Positions 1 to 7,692 of a DNA stretch of 11,749 bases are shown one piece after another; the stretch's first letter is position 1; the number at the start of each line of letters is the position of its first letter. The position numbers were made by a program, and so were the translations under genes. The notes under the pieces were generated by a model. The model searched no databases. It saw nothing but the letters and a program-made list of their open reading frames with translations, and was not told the DNA's origin. The DNA comes from an uncultured Lachnospiraceae bacterium (GTDB lineage Bacteria; Bacillota; Clostridia; Lachnospirales; Lachnospiraceae): NCBI GenBank assembly GCA_910588295.1, contig CAJUQO010000076.1, positions 1-11,749 on the forward strand, written 5' to 3'.

Positions 1-101
1 CATTTTGTTCTAAATCAAAATCAGTATTATTACAAAGGAGAAAATATAAAGTCGATGAACATGTGATATATAAAATCACGGTTTGTCGGCTCTATTTTAT
101 T

Positions 102-623
102 TCATAAGGTTTTAAGGCAAACGCCCACCATATAAAAAACGGTGTTATGGCGGGCGGTATTGCTATGCCCACGGAAATCAATTTTCCAAAACCTCACAAA
201 TCTTAGAAGACTCAAGCAAGCAATGCGGCAATAATCTTCTCCGTAATGGACATCTAATAACCAATGCATCGTTTCTACTGCCCATTTCATTCGGGCATGA
301 GGAAGCAGCTCCGCCGCTGACAGTTTTCGGCTGGAGATATAATAGTGCCATTCTTCTGTTTTTCTTCCATCTTTTTCAAATTCCGTCTTAATTGCACCGA
401 TACAATTCAGGCCTTCCCACTTTTCTTTCCCATACAGCCACGCAGTATCACCTGTGGCATATGCAGACCTAGTTTCGGCCCGGTCACGGTTTTTCTCTGT
501 CCTTCTTTCACAGTCCATGCCCTTCCCTTTGACAAGTATCCCCGCAGTTTTTTGCTGGCAGTTTAGCGCATCCGCAGCCCCACAGATTATTTTCAGATCA
601 CAGACCGGTTTCTCACGGATACA
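102..623 (-). pseudogene. ISAs1-family transposase remnant
   Basis: This is a decayed piece of an ISAs1-family (DDE-type) transposase. The frame is open from a TAA at 624-626 down to a stop at 102, and no plausible start codon with a ribosome binding site is seen. Reading from about 590 gives DLKIICGAADALNCQQKTA, which resembles the conserved second-aspartate region of the family (DALNCQ). It then jumps to a VKGKG stretch and on to RSAYATGDTAWLYG, so roughly 70 residues normally lying between these blocks are missing. The third acidic block is present as WAVETMHWLLDVHYGEDYCRI. After CRI the expected asparagine- and leucine-rich C-terminus is replaced by unrelated sequence. The N-terminal part with the first catalytic aspartate is absent. 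It cannot encode an active transposase. Its AT-rich composition differs from the neighbouring operon. No terminal inverted repeats or target duplication could be assigned. The family call is from memory of conserved motifs. Confidence 0.8.
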
Positions 624-652
624 TTATACACAAAAACAGACGAAGCGAGCAT

Positions 653-689
653 AAAAAGGCGGACATCTCTTTACCGGATATGTCCGCCT
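653..689 (-). terminator. Intrinsic terminator of the FASII operon
   Basis: Ten-base arms AGGCGGACAT (657-666) and ATGTCCGCCT (680-689) are perfect reverse complements around a 13-nt loop. In the minus direction the stem is followed by TTTT (656-653), as in a rho-independent terminator. It begins 31 nt after the stop codon of the acyl-CoA synthetase gene, which marks that gene as the last of the operon. It also separates the operon from the transposase remnant. Confidence 0.9.
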
Positions 690-720
690 GTAGTAATACC
701 ATATTCTTATACAATTCCCG

Positions 721-2346
721 TCAGGCCAGCTCTACTTTTCTGGTCTTCCCGCTGATGGTTTTGGGCAGCTCCTCCGCAAACTCCAGAACCCGGATCCATT
801 TATACTCCGCCAGCTTCTTATTACAGAAATCCCTGATCTCCATACCCAGCTCCCGGGATGCCGTAAAGCCCTCGCAGGGAACCACCACCGCCTTGATCGC
901 CTGGCCCCGGAGCTTGTCGGGGATACCGAAGACGCTGCACTCCAGCACGCCGGGATGCTCCATCAGTACCTCCTCCACCTCGTGGGGGCCCACCCGGAAA
1001 CCGCCGGTCTTGATGATCTCATCGAAACGGCCGTGGAACCAAAAACGGCCGTTTGCGTCCCGGCGGGCCGCATCCCCGGTGTGGTATACGCCGCCACGCC
1101 ACGCGTAGCGGTACTGCTCCTCGTTGTCCAGATAGCCTCCGAAGACCCCGGGCTGCCTGCCGTTTTCGGGGGGAAGGATCACCACCTCGCCGATCTCCCC
1201 CGCCGGGACAGGTCCGCCCTCCTTATCGCGAAGCTCAATGTTATAGAGCGGCGATATGGTGCCCATGGAACCTTCCACCGGGGTATCGCCCCTGAAATTC
1301 GCCATCAGAAGGGTGGTCTCCGTCTGGCCGTAACCCTCGCACAGAGGAATGCCCGTGCGCTCCGTGAACCGCCGGAACACCTCCGCTGCCAGCATCTCTC
1401 CGGCTGTGGAGGCATGTTTCAGTTTCGGCATATCCGGGATGCCCTTGCGAACCAGATAGCGGTACACCGTGGGCGGCGCGCAAAAGGACGTCACGCCGTA
1501 GCGGTTGATGACCGCGGTTAGCTGCTTCGGTTCAAAATGATCAAAATCGAAAATCATCACCGCGCTGCCGACGAGCCATTGGCCGTAGATCTTTCCCCAG
1601 GAAGCCTTGGCCCAGCCGGTCTCGGCCACGGTGAAATGCAAACCGCCCTCCTCGGCCTGCTGCCAGTATTTTGCCGTCACAATATGGGCCAGAGGGTAAG
1701 AAAAATCGTGGATCACGCCCTTCGGGCGGGCCGTGGTCCCGGAGGTATAGTACAGCAGCATCGGATCCGTCACACGGGTCTCTACTCTTGAGATTTTTTC
1801 TCCCTCCGTTTTCATGGCCCGGGTGAGGTTCTCAAAGCCCTCCACCTCAGCCTGTACGCACCAGAGCTTTAAGGATACCCGCAGCTTCTCCAGGGCTATC
1901 CTGATCTTTCGCGGCACGTCGTCCTGGGCGGTACAGACTATGGCTTTCGCCCGGGATGTTTCTATGCGATAGACGAAATCCTTCACCGTCAGCATATGGG
2001 TGGCCGGAATCGCCACGGCCCCCAACTTATGGAGGGCCACCACCGCAAACCAATACTCATAGTGGCGTTTCAGCACCAGCATCACCCGGTCGCCGCGCCC
2101 GATCCCCGCCTTCCGGAACACATTGGCCATCCGGTTGCTGTACCGCTTTACATCTCCGAAAGAGAATACGTGCTCCTCATTCCCGGTATTGCACCAGACC
2201 ATGGCCCGCTTATCCGGCGTCCTGTCGGCGATGGCATCCACCACGTCGTAGCCGAAATTAAAATTGTCGGGGTACTCCAGGGTGAATTTCCGCAATGCGC
2301 CGGATCCGTCTACGATTTCCTTACAGTATTTCTTATATATACTCAT
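721..2346 (-). CDS. AMP-forming acyl-CoA synthetase (medium-chain/ACSM-like)
   Basis: This 541-residue adenylate-forming enzyme should activate a carboxylic acid with ATP to an acyl-adenylate and then transfer it to CoA in the cytoplasm. The phosphate-binding loop is TSGTTARPKG (201-210; Ala where most members have Gly), followed by GYGQTET (338-344), YHTGD (421-425), the hinge GRFDEIIKTGG (439-449) and a C-terminal PKTISGK whose Lys534 is the expected catalytic lysine. The N-terminal half, with GDRVML, HKLGAVAIPATHML and VYRIE, resembles the medium-chain acyl-CoA synthetase group (ACSM and methanogen MacS-type enzymes) more than long-chain FadD. The acid used cannot be read from sequence. 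The ATG at 2346 has AAGGAG five bases upstream. The gene starts 36 nt after accA and ends just before the operon terminator, so it is probably co-transcribed with fatty acid synthesis. Possible roles are salvage of medium- or branched-chain acids or primer supply; both are inferences. Confidence 0.9.
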   Translation of the reverse strand: MSIYKKYCKEIVDGSGALRKFTLEYPDNFNFGYDVVDAIADRTPDKRAMVWCNTGNEEHVFSFGDVKRYSNRMANVFRKAGIGRGDRVMLVLKRHYEYWFAVVALHKLGAVAIPATHMLTVKDFVYRIETSRAKAIVCTAQDDVPRKIRIALEKLRVSLKLWCVQAEVEGFENLTRAMKTEGEKISRVETRVTDPMLLYYTSGTTARPKGVIHDFSYPLAHIVTAKYWQQAEEGGLHFTVAETGWAKASWGKIYGQWLVGSAVMIFDFDHFEPKQLTAVINRYGVTSFCAPPTVYRYLVRKGIPDMPKLKHASTAGEMLAAEVFRRFTERTGIPLCEGYGQTETTLLMANFRGDTPVEGSMGTISPLYNIELRDKEGGPVPAGEIGEVVILPPENGRQPGVFGGYLDNEEQYRYAWRGGVYHTGDAARRDANGRFWFHGRFDEIIKTGGFRVGPHEVEEVLMEHPGVLECSVFGIPDKLRGQAIKAVVVPCEGFTASRELGMEIRDFCNKKLAEYKWIRVLEFAEELPKTISGKTRKVELA

Positions 2347-2382
2347 ACCTGCTCCTTACCTCTATACTCAAGCCCCTGTCCG

Positions 2383-3159
2383 TCACACCGCCCCTATGCG
2401 GCGGAATCTCTCATACCGCCCGCCGACCAGGTCCGGGTCACGGGAAAGCGCCTGGAACTCTTTGTCAAGCAGGTCACGGATCCGGTCGTAAAAAGGTTTC
2501 TGGCCGATCTCATTCTCCGAAAGGATTCGCTCGATGACCCCCAGGCTTCTGGCATCCTCCGCCGTGAGCTTCAGACTGGCCGCGGCGCTCTCGGCCTGGC
2601 CTGCGTCCTTCCAGAGGATGCTGGCGCAGCCCTCGGGGGAAATGGCGGAATATACGGCATTCTGCAGCATCCAGACCCGGTCTGCCACAGCCAGGGCCAG
2701 GGCTCCGCCGCTGCCGCCTTCCCCGATCAGGATGGAAATGACCGGCACACACAGCGTAGACATTTCCAGCAGATTCTCCGCAATAGCCTGCCCCTGCCCC
2801 CTGGCCTCGGCGCCGACGCCGCAGTAAGCGCCGGAGGTATCGATAAAACAGACCACGGGCCTGCCAAATTTCTCCGCCTGTTTCATCAAACGCAGGGCCT
2901 TGCGGTAACCCTCGGGATGGGGCGCGCCGAAATTGCGCTTCGCCCGCTCTTTGGCCGTGTGCCCCTTTTCGATGGCGATAACCGTCACGGGGCTGCCGTT
3001 CAGCCGGGCAATCCCCCCCACGATAGCGGGATCGTCGCCAAAGCAGCGGTCTCCGTGGAATTCCATAAAGCCTTTAAAAATATTGTTGATATAATCAAGC
3101 CCCGTGGGCCTGCCGCTACTGCGGGCCAGTTTCACTCTCTCATATGGCGTCTGACTCAT
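2383..3159 (-). CDS. accA: Acetyl-CoA carboxylase carboxyltransferase, alpha subunit
   Basis: AccA pairs with AccD to transfer the carboxyl group from carboxybiotin on AccB to acetyl-CoA, making malonyl-CoA. The 258-residue protein shows the crotonase-fold carboxyltransferase signatures: RPTGLDYI near the N-terminus, FMEFHGDR (31-38), the FIDTSGAYCGVGAEARGQGQ block (105-124), the oxyanion-forming GEGGSGGALAL (147-157) and SPEGCASILWKDA (174-186). It is shorter than the 319-residue E. coli protein, mainly because the N-terminal helical extension is reduced. DTSGAYCG replaces the more usual DTPGAYPG. The ATG at 3159 is preferred over a GTG six bases upstream (3165), because GGAGG at 3172-3168 lies 8 nt from the ATG but only 2 nt from the GTG. 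The start overlaps the accD stop by 20 nt, which suggests translational coupling and balanced production of the two subunits. Confidence 0.95.
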   Translation of the reverse strand: MSQTPYERVKLARSSGRPTGLDYINNIFKGFMEFHGDRCFGDDPAIVGGIARLNGSPVTVIAIEKGHTAKERAKRNFGAPHPEGYRKALRLMKQAEKFGRPVVCFIDTSGAYCGVGAEARGQGQAIAENLLEMSTLCVPVISILIGEGGSGGALALAVADRVWMLQNAVYSAISPEGCASILWKDAGQAESAAASLKLTAEDARSLGVIERILSENEIGQKPFYDRIRDLLDKEFQALSRDPDLVGGRYERFRRIGAV

Positions 3160-4015
3160 CCTCACACCCTCCGCTGTGCATTTTCAGAAGCTCCGTAAGC
3201 TGCTGCTTTTGGTTCCCCCGGGCGACAATGGCGTCGATAAAGCCATGCTCCTGTACAAACTCCGCGGTCTGGAAGCCTCCCGGCAATGCTTTTTTTGTGG
3301 TCTGTCTGATTACACGGGCCCCTGCAAATCCTACCGTGGCGCCGGGTTCCGCCAGAATGATATCCGCCTCCATAGCGAAACTGGCGGTGACGCCGCCGGT
3401 GGTGGGGTCTGTGAGCATCGCGATGTACAAAAGTCCCTGGTCGCTGTGGCGTTTTACCGCCGCACTGGTTTTGGCCATCTGCATCAAAGACAGCAGCCCC
3501 TCCTGCATCCGTGCCCCGCCGGAAACGGTAAAACCGACCACGGGGAGACGGTTCTCTGCGGCATATTCAAACAGCAGCGTGATTTTTTCTCCCACGGCGC
3601 TGCCCATGCTGCCCATCATAAAATAGGGCTCCATGGCAAACAGGCAGCACATCTGGCCGCCCACCCGCGCCGTCCCGCATACCACGGCTTCTTTCTCACC
3701 GCTGGCCATGCGCACGGTATCCACTTTTTCCCCGTAACCGGGAAATTGCAGGGGATTCGCCGCCACTTTATCGCTGTACAGCTCCCGGAAACTCCCTTTA
3801 TCCGCCACCATCCCGATATGCTGGCGGGCTTTCATCCGGAAATGATGGCCGCAGGGGCATACGAGATGATTCGCCCACAGGCGGCTCAGTGGAATATCCT
3901 TATGGCAGTTGGGGCAATTTTTTTCCGGCTCGCCCTCGTCCCGCTGCACGGGGGCCGCCGTGCGTCCCCCTTCCTCCAGTTTATTTTTCGGTTTTAAGAA
4001 ATTGATCAAAGCCAT
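3140..4015 (-). CDS. accD: Acetyl-CoA carboxylase carboxyltransferase, beta subunit
   Basis: AccD is the zinc-ribbon partner of AccA in the carboxyltransferase that makes malonyl-CoA. The 291-residue protein begins MALINFLKPK. It has a zinc ribbon with C34-P-N-C37 and a second half C53-P-C55 in LVCPCGHHF, then ELYSDKVAANPLQFPGYGEK (78-97), GSMGSAVGEKI (135-145), SGGARMQEG (165-173) and DPTTGGVTASFAM (203-215), all typical of the beta subunit. The second cysteine pair has one residue between the cysteines where the common form has two. The frame stays open upstream to an ATG at 4099, but that would overlap accC by 80 bases and add residues with no family resemblance. The ATG at 4015 lies 4 nt after the accC stop, with AGGTGA overlapping that stop as ribosome binding site. 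The 3' end overlaps accA. Confidence 0.95.
   Translation of the reverse strand: MALINFLKPKNKLEEGGRTAAPVQRDEGEPEKNCPNCHKDIPLSRLWANHLVCPCGHHFRMKARQHIGMVADKGSFRELYSDKVAANPLQFPGYGEKVDTVRMASGEKEAVVCGTARVGGQMCCLFAMEPYFMMGSMGSAVGEKITLLFEYAAENRLPVVGFTVSGGARMQEGLLSLMQMAKTSAAVKRHSDQGLLYIAMLTDPTTGGVTASFAMEADIILAEPGATVGFAGARVIRQTTKKALPGGFQTAEFVQEHGFIDAIVARGNQKQQLTELLKMHSGGCEDESDAI
3168..3172 (-). promoter_or_regulatory. Ribosome binding site fixing the accA start
   Basis: GGAGG on the minus strand, inside the 3' end of accD. It is 8 nt from the ATG at 3159 and only 2 nt from the in-frame GTG at 3165, so the ATG is the likelier start. Confidence 0.75.
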
Positions 4016-4019
4016 ACTG

Positions 4020-5327
4020 TCACCTGTTTCCCATAAATGCCAGATCATAGCTGCCGGAGGTAAAACGGTCGTCCTCCACGATACGCAGCTGTTCCTCAAT
4101 ATTGGTCGTGATCCCCTGGATCACCAGCTCGCACAGCGCTGCGCGAATTTTTCTCAGAGCTTCCTCCCTGGTTTTGGCGTGAACCACCAGCTTGCCCAAC
4201 AGGGAATCATAGTAGGGAGTCACCTCCGTTCCCTCAATCAGGCAGGTATCAAACCGTACGGAGGGGCCGCCGGGCACATGGAGCATCTCAAGGGCTCCGC
4301 AGCTCGTGGCATTGATGCGGCACTCGATGGCCGCCCCGGCAAGGCGCACGTCCTCCTGGGTGAAATTTAAGGGAATACCCGCAGCGATGCGGATCTGCCA
4401 TTTCACCAGATCAAAACCGGTCAGCATCTCCGTCACACAGTGCTCCACCTGCAGACGCAGATTGATTTCCATAAACCAGAAATTACCCTCGCGGTCATAC
4501 AGAAATTCCAGGGTGCCCGCACCCACATAACCGATCTTTTTCACCGCTTCCACGGCCAGGGCCATGATCTTCTTGCGCTGTTCATCCGTCACGGCGGGAG
4601 AAGGGGTTTCCTCCACCAGCTTCTGATGGCGGCGCTGCAGAGAACAGTCCCGGTCGCCCAGGCAGACGGCATTCTGATACTCATCCGCCAGGATCTGCAG
4701 CTCCACATGCCGGGCCGGGAAAATATATTTTTCCAGATAGACGGAACCGTCCCCAAAAGCGCCTGCAGCCTCATTCGTAGCCTGGAAATACGCATCCTGA
4801 ACCTCGTCCGCCGACTGGATCAGCCGGATCCCCCGGCCCCCGCCGCCGGCACAGGCTTTCAGCATGACGGGGAAGCCCAGTTTTTCCGCGGCCTCCCTGG
4901 CCTCCTCCAGCGACGTCACGGCTTTGGTGCCGGGAATGACCACAAGGCCGGTATCTCGCACCAGCTCTTTCAGCATGGCCTTATCGCTGAGCCTGTCCAT
5001 GCTGTCCGGATCCGGCCCGATAAATACCAGGCCGTGCTTCCGGCAGAGGCGGGCAAAATGGGCATTTTCCGACAGAAAGCCGTACCCGGGATGGATGGCC
5101 TGGGCCCCGGCCAGGATGGCGGTGCTGATGATCTGATTTTCATTTAAATAGCTGTCCGACGCCTCGGGCCCGCCGATACAGTAGCTCTGGTCGGCCAGGG
5201 CCACATGGAGGGCGTCCCGATCCGCCTCCGAATAAACCGCCACCGTGGCGACTCCCATTTCCTTGCAAGCCCGGATGATCCGGACGGCAATCTCTCCCCG
5301 GTTGGCAACGAGTATTTTTGAAAACAT
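4020..5327 (-). CDS. accC: Acetyl-CoA carboxylase, biotin carboxylase subunit
   Basis: AccC uses ATP and bicarbonate to carboxylate the biotin on AccB, the first half-reaction of malonyl-CoA synthesis. The 435-residue protein has the biotin carboxylase N-terminal domain (KILVANRGEIAVRIIRAC), HPGYGFLSEN (79-88), the ATP-grasp glycine loop AGGGGRG (160-166) and RDCSLQRRHQK (226-236). It keeps metal and catalytic residues matching E. coli E276, E288, N290, R292, Q294, V295 and E296, and Arg337 in ECRINA. It is about 14 residues shorter than the E. coli protein. Part of this is a gap directly after RINA, where about seven residues are missing and the next block reads TSCGALEMLHVPGG. EINLRLQVEHCVTEM also differs from the common EMNTRIQVEHPVTEM. 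Essential residues remain, so it is probably functional. The ATG at 5327 has AGGAG eight bases upstream. It lies 65 nt after fabZ and 4 nt before accD. Confidence 0.95.
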   Translation of the reverse strand: MFSKILVANRGEIAVRIIRACKEMGVATVAVYSEADRDALHVALADQSYCIGGPEASDSYLNENQIISTAILAGAQAIHPGYGFLSENAHFARLCRKHGLVFIGPDPDSMDRLSDKAMLKELVRDTGLVVIPGTKAVTSLEEAREAAEKLGFPVMLKACAGGGGRGIRLIQSADEVQDAYFQATNEAAGAFGDGSVYLEKYIFPARHVELQILADEYQNAVCLGDRDCSLQRRHQKLVEETPSPAVTDEQRKKIMALAVEAVKKIGYVGAGTLEFLYDREGNFWFMEINLRLQVEHCVTEMLTGFDLVKWQIRIAAGIPLNFTQEDVRLAGAAIECRINATSCGALEMLHVPGGPSVRFDTCLIEGTEVTPYYDSLLGKLVVHAKTREEALRKIRAALCELVIQGITTNIEEQLRIVEDDRFTSGSYDLAFMGNR

Positions 5328-5392
5328 CCTTCATTCTCCTATGGCGCCGCTGAAACCAAAGACCCTAAACGCAACATTTTTTATTCCCGGCA

Positions 5393-5815
5393 TCATGACG
5401 CCGCTCCTGTCACGGCAAAAGAAAATTCCGCGGAAACGCAGAGCCTTTCCTCTACCGTTATCGTCCCTTCCGCAAAATAGAAGGGATGCTTTGCCCTTTT
5501 GATATGGCACCGGGCTTCCACCGTATCGCCCGGTTTAACAGGAGAACGGAATTTAACATGGTTTAGTCCCGTGTAGACGGGCAGTTTCCCCTCCGTCATG
5601 GCGTCCCGCATCAGCACGCAGGCCGACTGGGCCAGGATCTCGCAGAGGATGACGCCGGGCACCACCGGATTTCCCGGAAAATGCCCCTGCAGAAAAAATT
5701 CATCGCCGCGGACATGATAGCGGCCCACCGCCTCCCCGTCCCGGCTCTCTGCTTCATCCAGCAGAAGCATGGCGTCCCTGTGGGGCAAAATTTTCATGAT
5801 CTCTTTCTGATTCAT
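5393..5815 (-). CDS. fabZ: 3-hydroxyacyl-ACP dehydratase FabZ
   Basis: FabZ removes water from 3-hydroxyacyl-ACP to give trans-2-enoyl-ACP, the third step of each elongation cycle. The 140-residue hot-dog-fold protein starts with LPHRDAMLLLDE (10-21). It carries the signature GHFPGNPVVPGVILCEILAQ (44-63), in which His45 and Glu59 are the expected catalytic pair. GLNHVKFRSPVKPGD follows, matching the common KFR-x-V-x-PGD motif. Length is normal for the family. The ATG at 5815 has AAAGGAG about 6 nt upstream. It sits between accB (54-nt gap) and accC (65-nt gap), the same position it has in streptococcal fab operons. No FabA or FabM isomerase gene lies nearby, so how unsaturated fatty acids would be made cannot be told from this window. 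Confidence 0.95.
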   Translation of the reverse strand: MNQKEIMKILPHRDAMLLLDEAESRDGEAVGRYHVRGDEFFLQGHFPGNPVVPGVILCEILAQSACVLMRDAMTEGKLPVYTGLNHVKFRSPVKPGDTVEARCHIKRAKHPFYFAEGTITVEERLCVSAEFSFAVTGAAS

Positions 5816-5869
5816 AGACTCTCCTTTTCATGTAGAATCATAAGAACACAGTCAATACGCAGGCCTGTT

Positions 5870-6316
5870 TCAACGATTACGGATGCGGAATAGCTCCGTA
5901 CCAAACTCTACCATCTGGCCGTTGGTCACACAGATCTCCAGCACGGTGCCGTCCACCTCGGCGGGAATCTCATTCATCAGCTTCATGGCCTCGATCACGC
6001 AGAGAACCTGGCCCGTCTTTACCTGGTCGCCCATGGACACATAGGGATCCGCGTTCTCGGCGGGAGCCGCGTAAAATACGCCCACCAGCGGGGATTTCAC
6101 ACTGATATAATCGGCGTTTTCCTCCGTCTTTAGCACAGCCGCCTCCGCCGTGGAAGCCGCCGGAACCGTCCCCGCGTCCACCACGATGGTTTCCCTGGCC
6201 GGGGCCGGGGCATTTTTTTCCAGGCGCACCACCCGGTCGCCTTCGGTGATCTCCAGGCCGGTGAGGCCCAGCTCCTGCATCAGACCCGCATATTTTCGGA
6301 TATCAGATTCTTTCAT
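5870..6316 (-). CDS. accB: Acetyl-CoA carboxylase, biotin carboxyl carrier protein (BCCP)
   Basis: AccB carries the biotin that moves the carboxyl group between AccC and the AccA/AccD transferase. The 148-residue protein has a short N-terminal helical region (1-35), an Ala/Pro/Thr-rich linker (about 36-70) and a C-terminal biotinyl domain. In CVIEAMKLMNEI, Lys112 is the biotinylation site in the canonical E-A-M-K-L-M-N motif. The segment VGVFYAAPAENADPYVSMGDQVKTG contains the 'thumb' insertion typical of bacterial BCCP, which separates it from other biotinyl or lipoyl domains. The ATG at 6316 has AAAGGTG about 8 nt upstream and follows the fabF stop by 5 nt, so translation is probably coupled to fabF. 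Confidence 0.95.
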   Translation of the reverse strand: MKESDIRKYAGLMQELGLTGLEITEGDRVVRLEKNAPAPARETIVVDAGTVPAASTAEAAVLKTEENADYISVKSPLVGVFYAAPAENADPYVSMGDQVKTGQVLCVIEAMKLMNEIPAEVDGTVLEICVTNGQMVEFGTELFRIRNR

Positions 6317-6321
6317 AGTCT

Positions 6322-7557
6322 TTACACCTTTCTAAACGCCAGACAGGCATTGTGGCCGCCAAACCCAAGGGAATTGGACAAAGCCAGGGTAATGGCCGCT
6401 TCCTTCGCCCTGCCCGCCACACAGTTCAGGCTGCAGGCCTCATCCTGCTCCAGCAGGTTGATGGTGGGAGGAACGATGCCCTCTTTCAGGGCCAGCAGGC
6501 AGGCCATGGCCTCCACCGCCCCCGCCGCGCCCAGCATATGCCCGGTCATGGATTTTGTGGAGCTGACCAGGGCTTTCCCGGCTGCCTCACCAAGGGCCTT
6601 TTTAATGGCTATCGTCTCCACCACGTCGTTCATCGGCGTGCCTGTACCGTGGGCATTGATATAGACCAGATCCTCCCCGCTGTAACCGGCCTCCGCCATG
6701 GCATCCGTCATGGCCCTGGCGCCGCCGCGGGCCTCCGGATGGGGCGCCGTGATATGGTGGGCGTCGCAGGTGGAGCCGTAACCGCAGACTTCGCCGTATA
6801 TCCTGGCTCCCCGGGCTTTGGCGTGTCCGTACTCCTCCAGCACCAGAGCTACGGCTCCCTCACCGATCACAAATCCGTTTCTCCTCTTATCAAAAGGCAG
6901 GGACGCCGCATCGGGATCCTCGGCGGTGGAAAGAGCCTGCATATTGGCAAAACCCGCCACGGCGGACGGCGTAATGGCTGCTTCCGCGCCGCCGGTGATC
7001 ACCGCGTCGGCATAGCCGTGGCGGATCATGCGCAGAGCTTCGCCGATGGCGTTGGAGCCGGAGGCACAGGCCGTCACCGACGGCATGGCCGAGCCCTGAC
7101 AGTTATGGCGGATCGCGATCAGCCCCGCCGCCATGTTTGCAATCATCATAGGAATAAACAGAGCCGACACCCGGCGCGGCCCTCTGTCTTTCAGTTTCGC
7201 GTACTCATTTTCAAAAGTGCCGATACCGCCGATGCCCGCGCCGAACTGGACGGCGAACCGTTCCGGCTCCACCGTTCCCTCGATGCCGCTCTCGTCCGCC
7301 GCCTGTTCAGCCGCCGCCGCCGCAAGCTGGGCATAGCGGTCGGTGCGCAGAGTCTCGATCCTCTCCATATACGCTGTAGGATCAAATCCCTTCACCTCCG
7401 CGGCCAGATGGGCCTTATAGCCCGTGGTGTCAAAAAGCGTGACCGGCCCGATCCCGTTCTTTCCCGCTTTCATGGCCTCCCAGGTATCCATGGCCGTATT
7501 CCCCAGAGGGGTAACGGCGCCGATCCCCGTGACAACGGCCCTTCTATTTTCACTCAT
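6322..7557 (-). CDS. fabF: 3-oxoacyl-ACP synthase II (FabF)
   Basis: FabF condenses malonyl-ACP with the growing acyl-ACP, releasing carbon dioxide and extending the chain by two carbons. The 411-residue protein has the expected Cys-His-His triad: Cys164 in VTACASGSNAIGEA, His303 in NAHGTGTPMND and His340 in SMTGHMLGAAGAVEA, with Lys335 just before. The C-terminal NSLGFGGHNACLAF is the usual glycine-rich end. Length matches the family (about 410). The frame is open to an ATG at 7623, but the 22 extra residues have no family resemblance. The ATG at 7557 is followed by MSENRRAVVTGIGAVTPLG and has GAGGAG 9 nt upstream. An unusually long 135-nt gap with a strong palindrome separates it from fabG. 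With no fabH in view, FabF is the only condensing enzyme here. Confidence 0.96.
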   Translation of the reverse strand: MSENRRAVVTGIGAVTPLGNTAMDTWEAMKAGKNGIGPVTLFDTTGYKAHLAAEVKGFDPTAYMERIETLRTDRYAQLAAAAAEQAADESGIEGTVEPERFAVQFGAGIGGIGTFENEYAKLKDRGPRRVSALFIPMMIANMAAGLIAIRHNCQGSAMPSVTACASGSNAIGEALRMIRHGYADAVITGGAEAAITPSAVAGFANMQALSTAEDPDAASLPFDKRRNGFVIGEGAVALVLEEYGHAKARGARIYGEVCGYGSTCDAHHITAPHPEARGGARAMTDAMAEAGYSGEDLVYINAHGTGTPMNDVVETIAIKKALGEAAGKALVSSTKSMTGHMLGAAGAVEAMACLLALKEGIVPPTINLLEQDEACSLNCVAGRAKEAAITLALSNSLGFGGHNACLAFRKV

Positions 7558-7600
7558 AGTAATATTCTCCTCATAATTCACAAACTCTGTTCTGTTCACG

Positions 7601-7670
7601 GCCATTGCGTCCTGCCGGCACACTCCGGTAAGCCCAGCCCGTCCAGAGCATGCCGGCAGGGCATAATGGC
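7601..7670 (-). repeat. Long imperfect palindrome between fabG and fabF
   Basis: The arms 7601-7620 and 7651-7670 are reverse complements at 17 of 20 positions, with a perfect 10-base core (CCTGCCGGCA and TGCCGGCAGG) and a perfect outer 6 bases (GCCATT and AATGGC). Inside the 30-nt centre, CTCTGG and CCGGAG can extend the stem with one G-U pair, leaving a loop of about 14 nt. On the minus-strand transcript this makes one long hairpin ending 43 nt upstream of the fabF start. No U-run follows, so it is not a simple terminator. It could be an RNA processing or stability element, a partial attenuator, or a REP/MITE-like repeat. Confidence 0.75.
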
Positions 7671-7692
7671 GTCCGCAGAGCCACCGCCGTCT

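Noticed and set aside
35..66. AAAGGAG followed by ATG on the plus strand
   Set aside because: The frame is ATG AAC ATG TGA, closing after two codons, and the spacing is long; chance in AT-rich sequence.
1996..3198. Open frame of 400 codons on the plus strand
   Set aside because: It runs antisense across the acyl-CoA synthetase and accA and shows no motif; a shadow of GC-rich coding sequence.
4016..4099. Longer AccD starting at 4099
   Set aside because: It would overlap accC by 80 bases, and the added residues do not resemble AccD.
7558..7623. N-terminal extension of FabF to an ATG at 7623
   Set aside because: The extra 22 residues show no family resemblance, cover the palindrome and have no good ribosome binding site; GAGGAG lies before the ATG at 7557.
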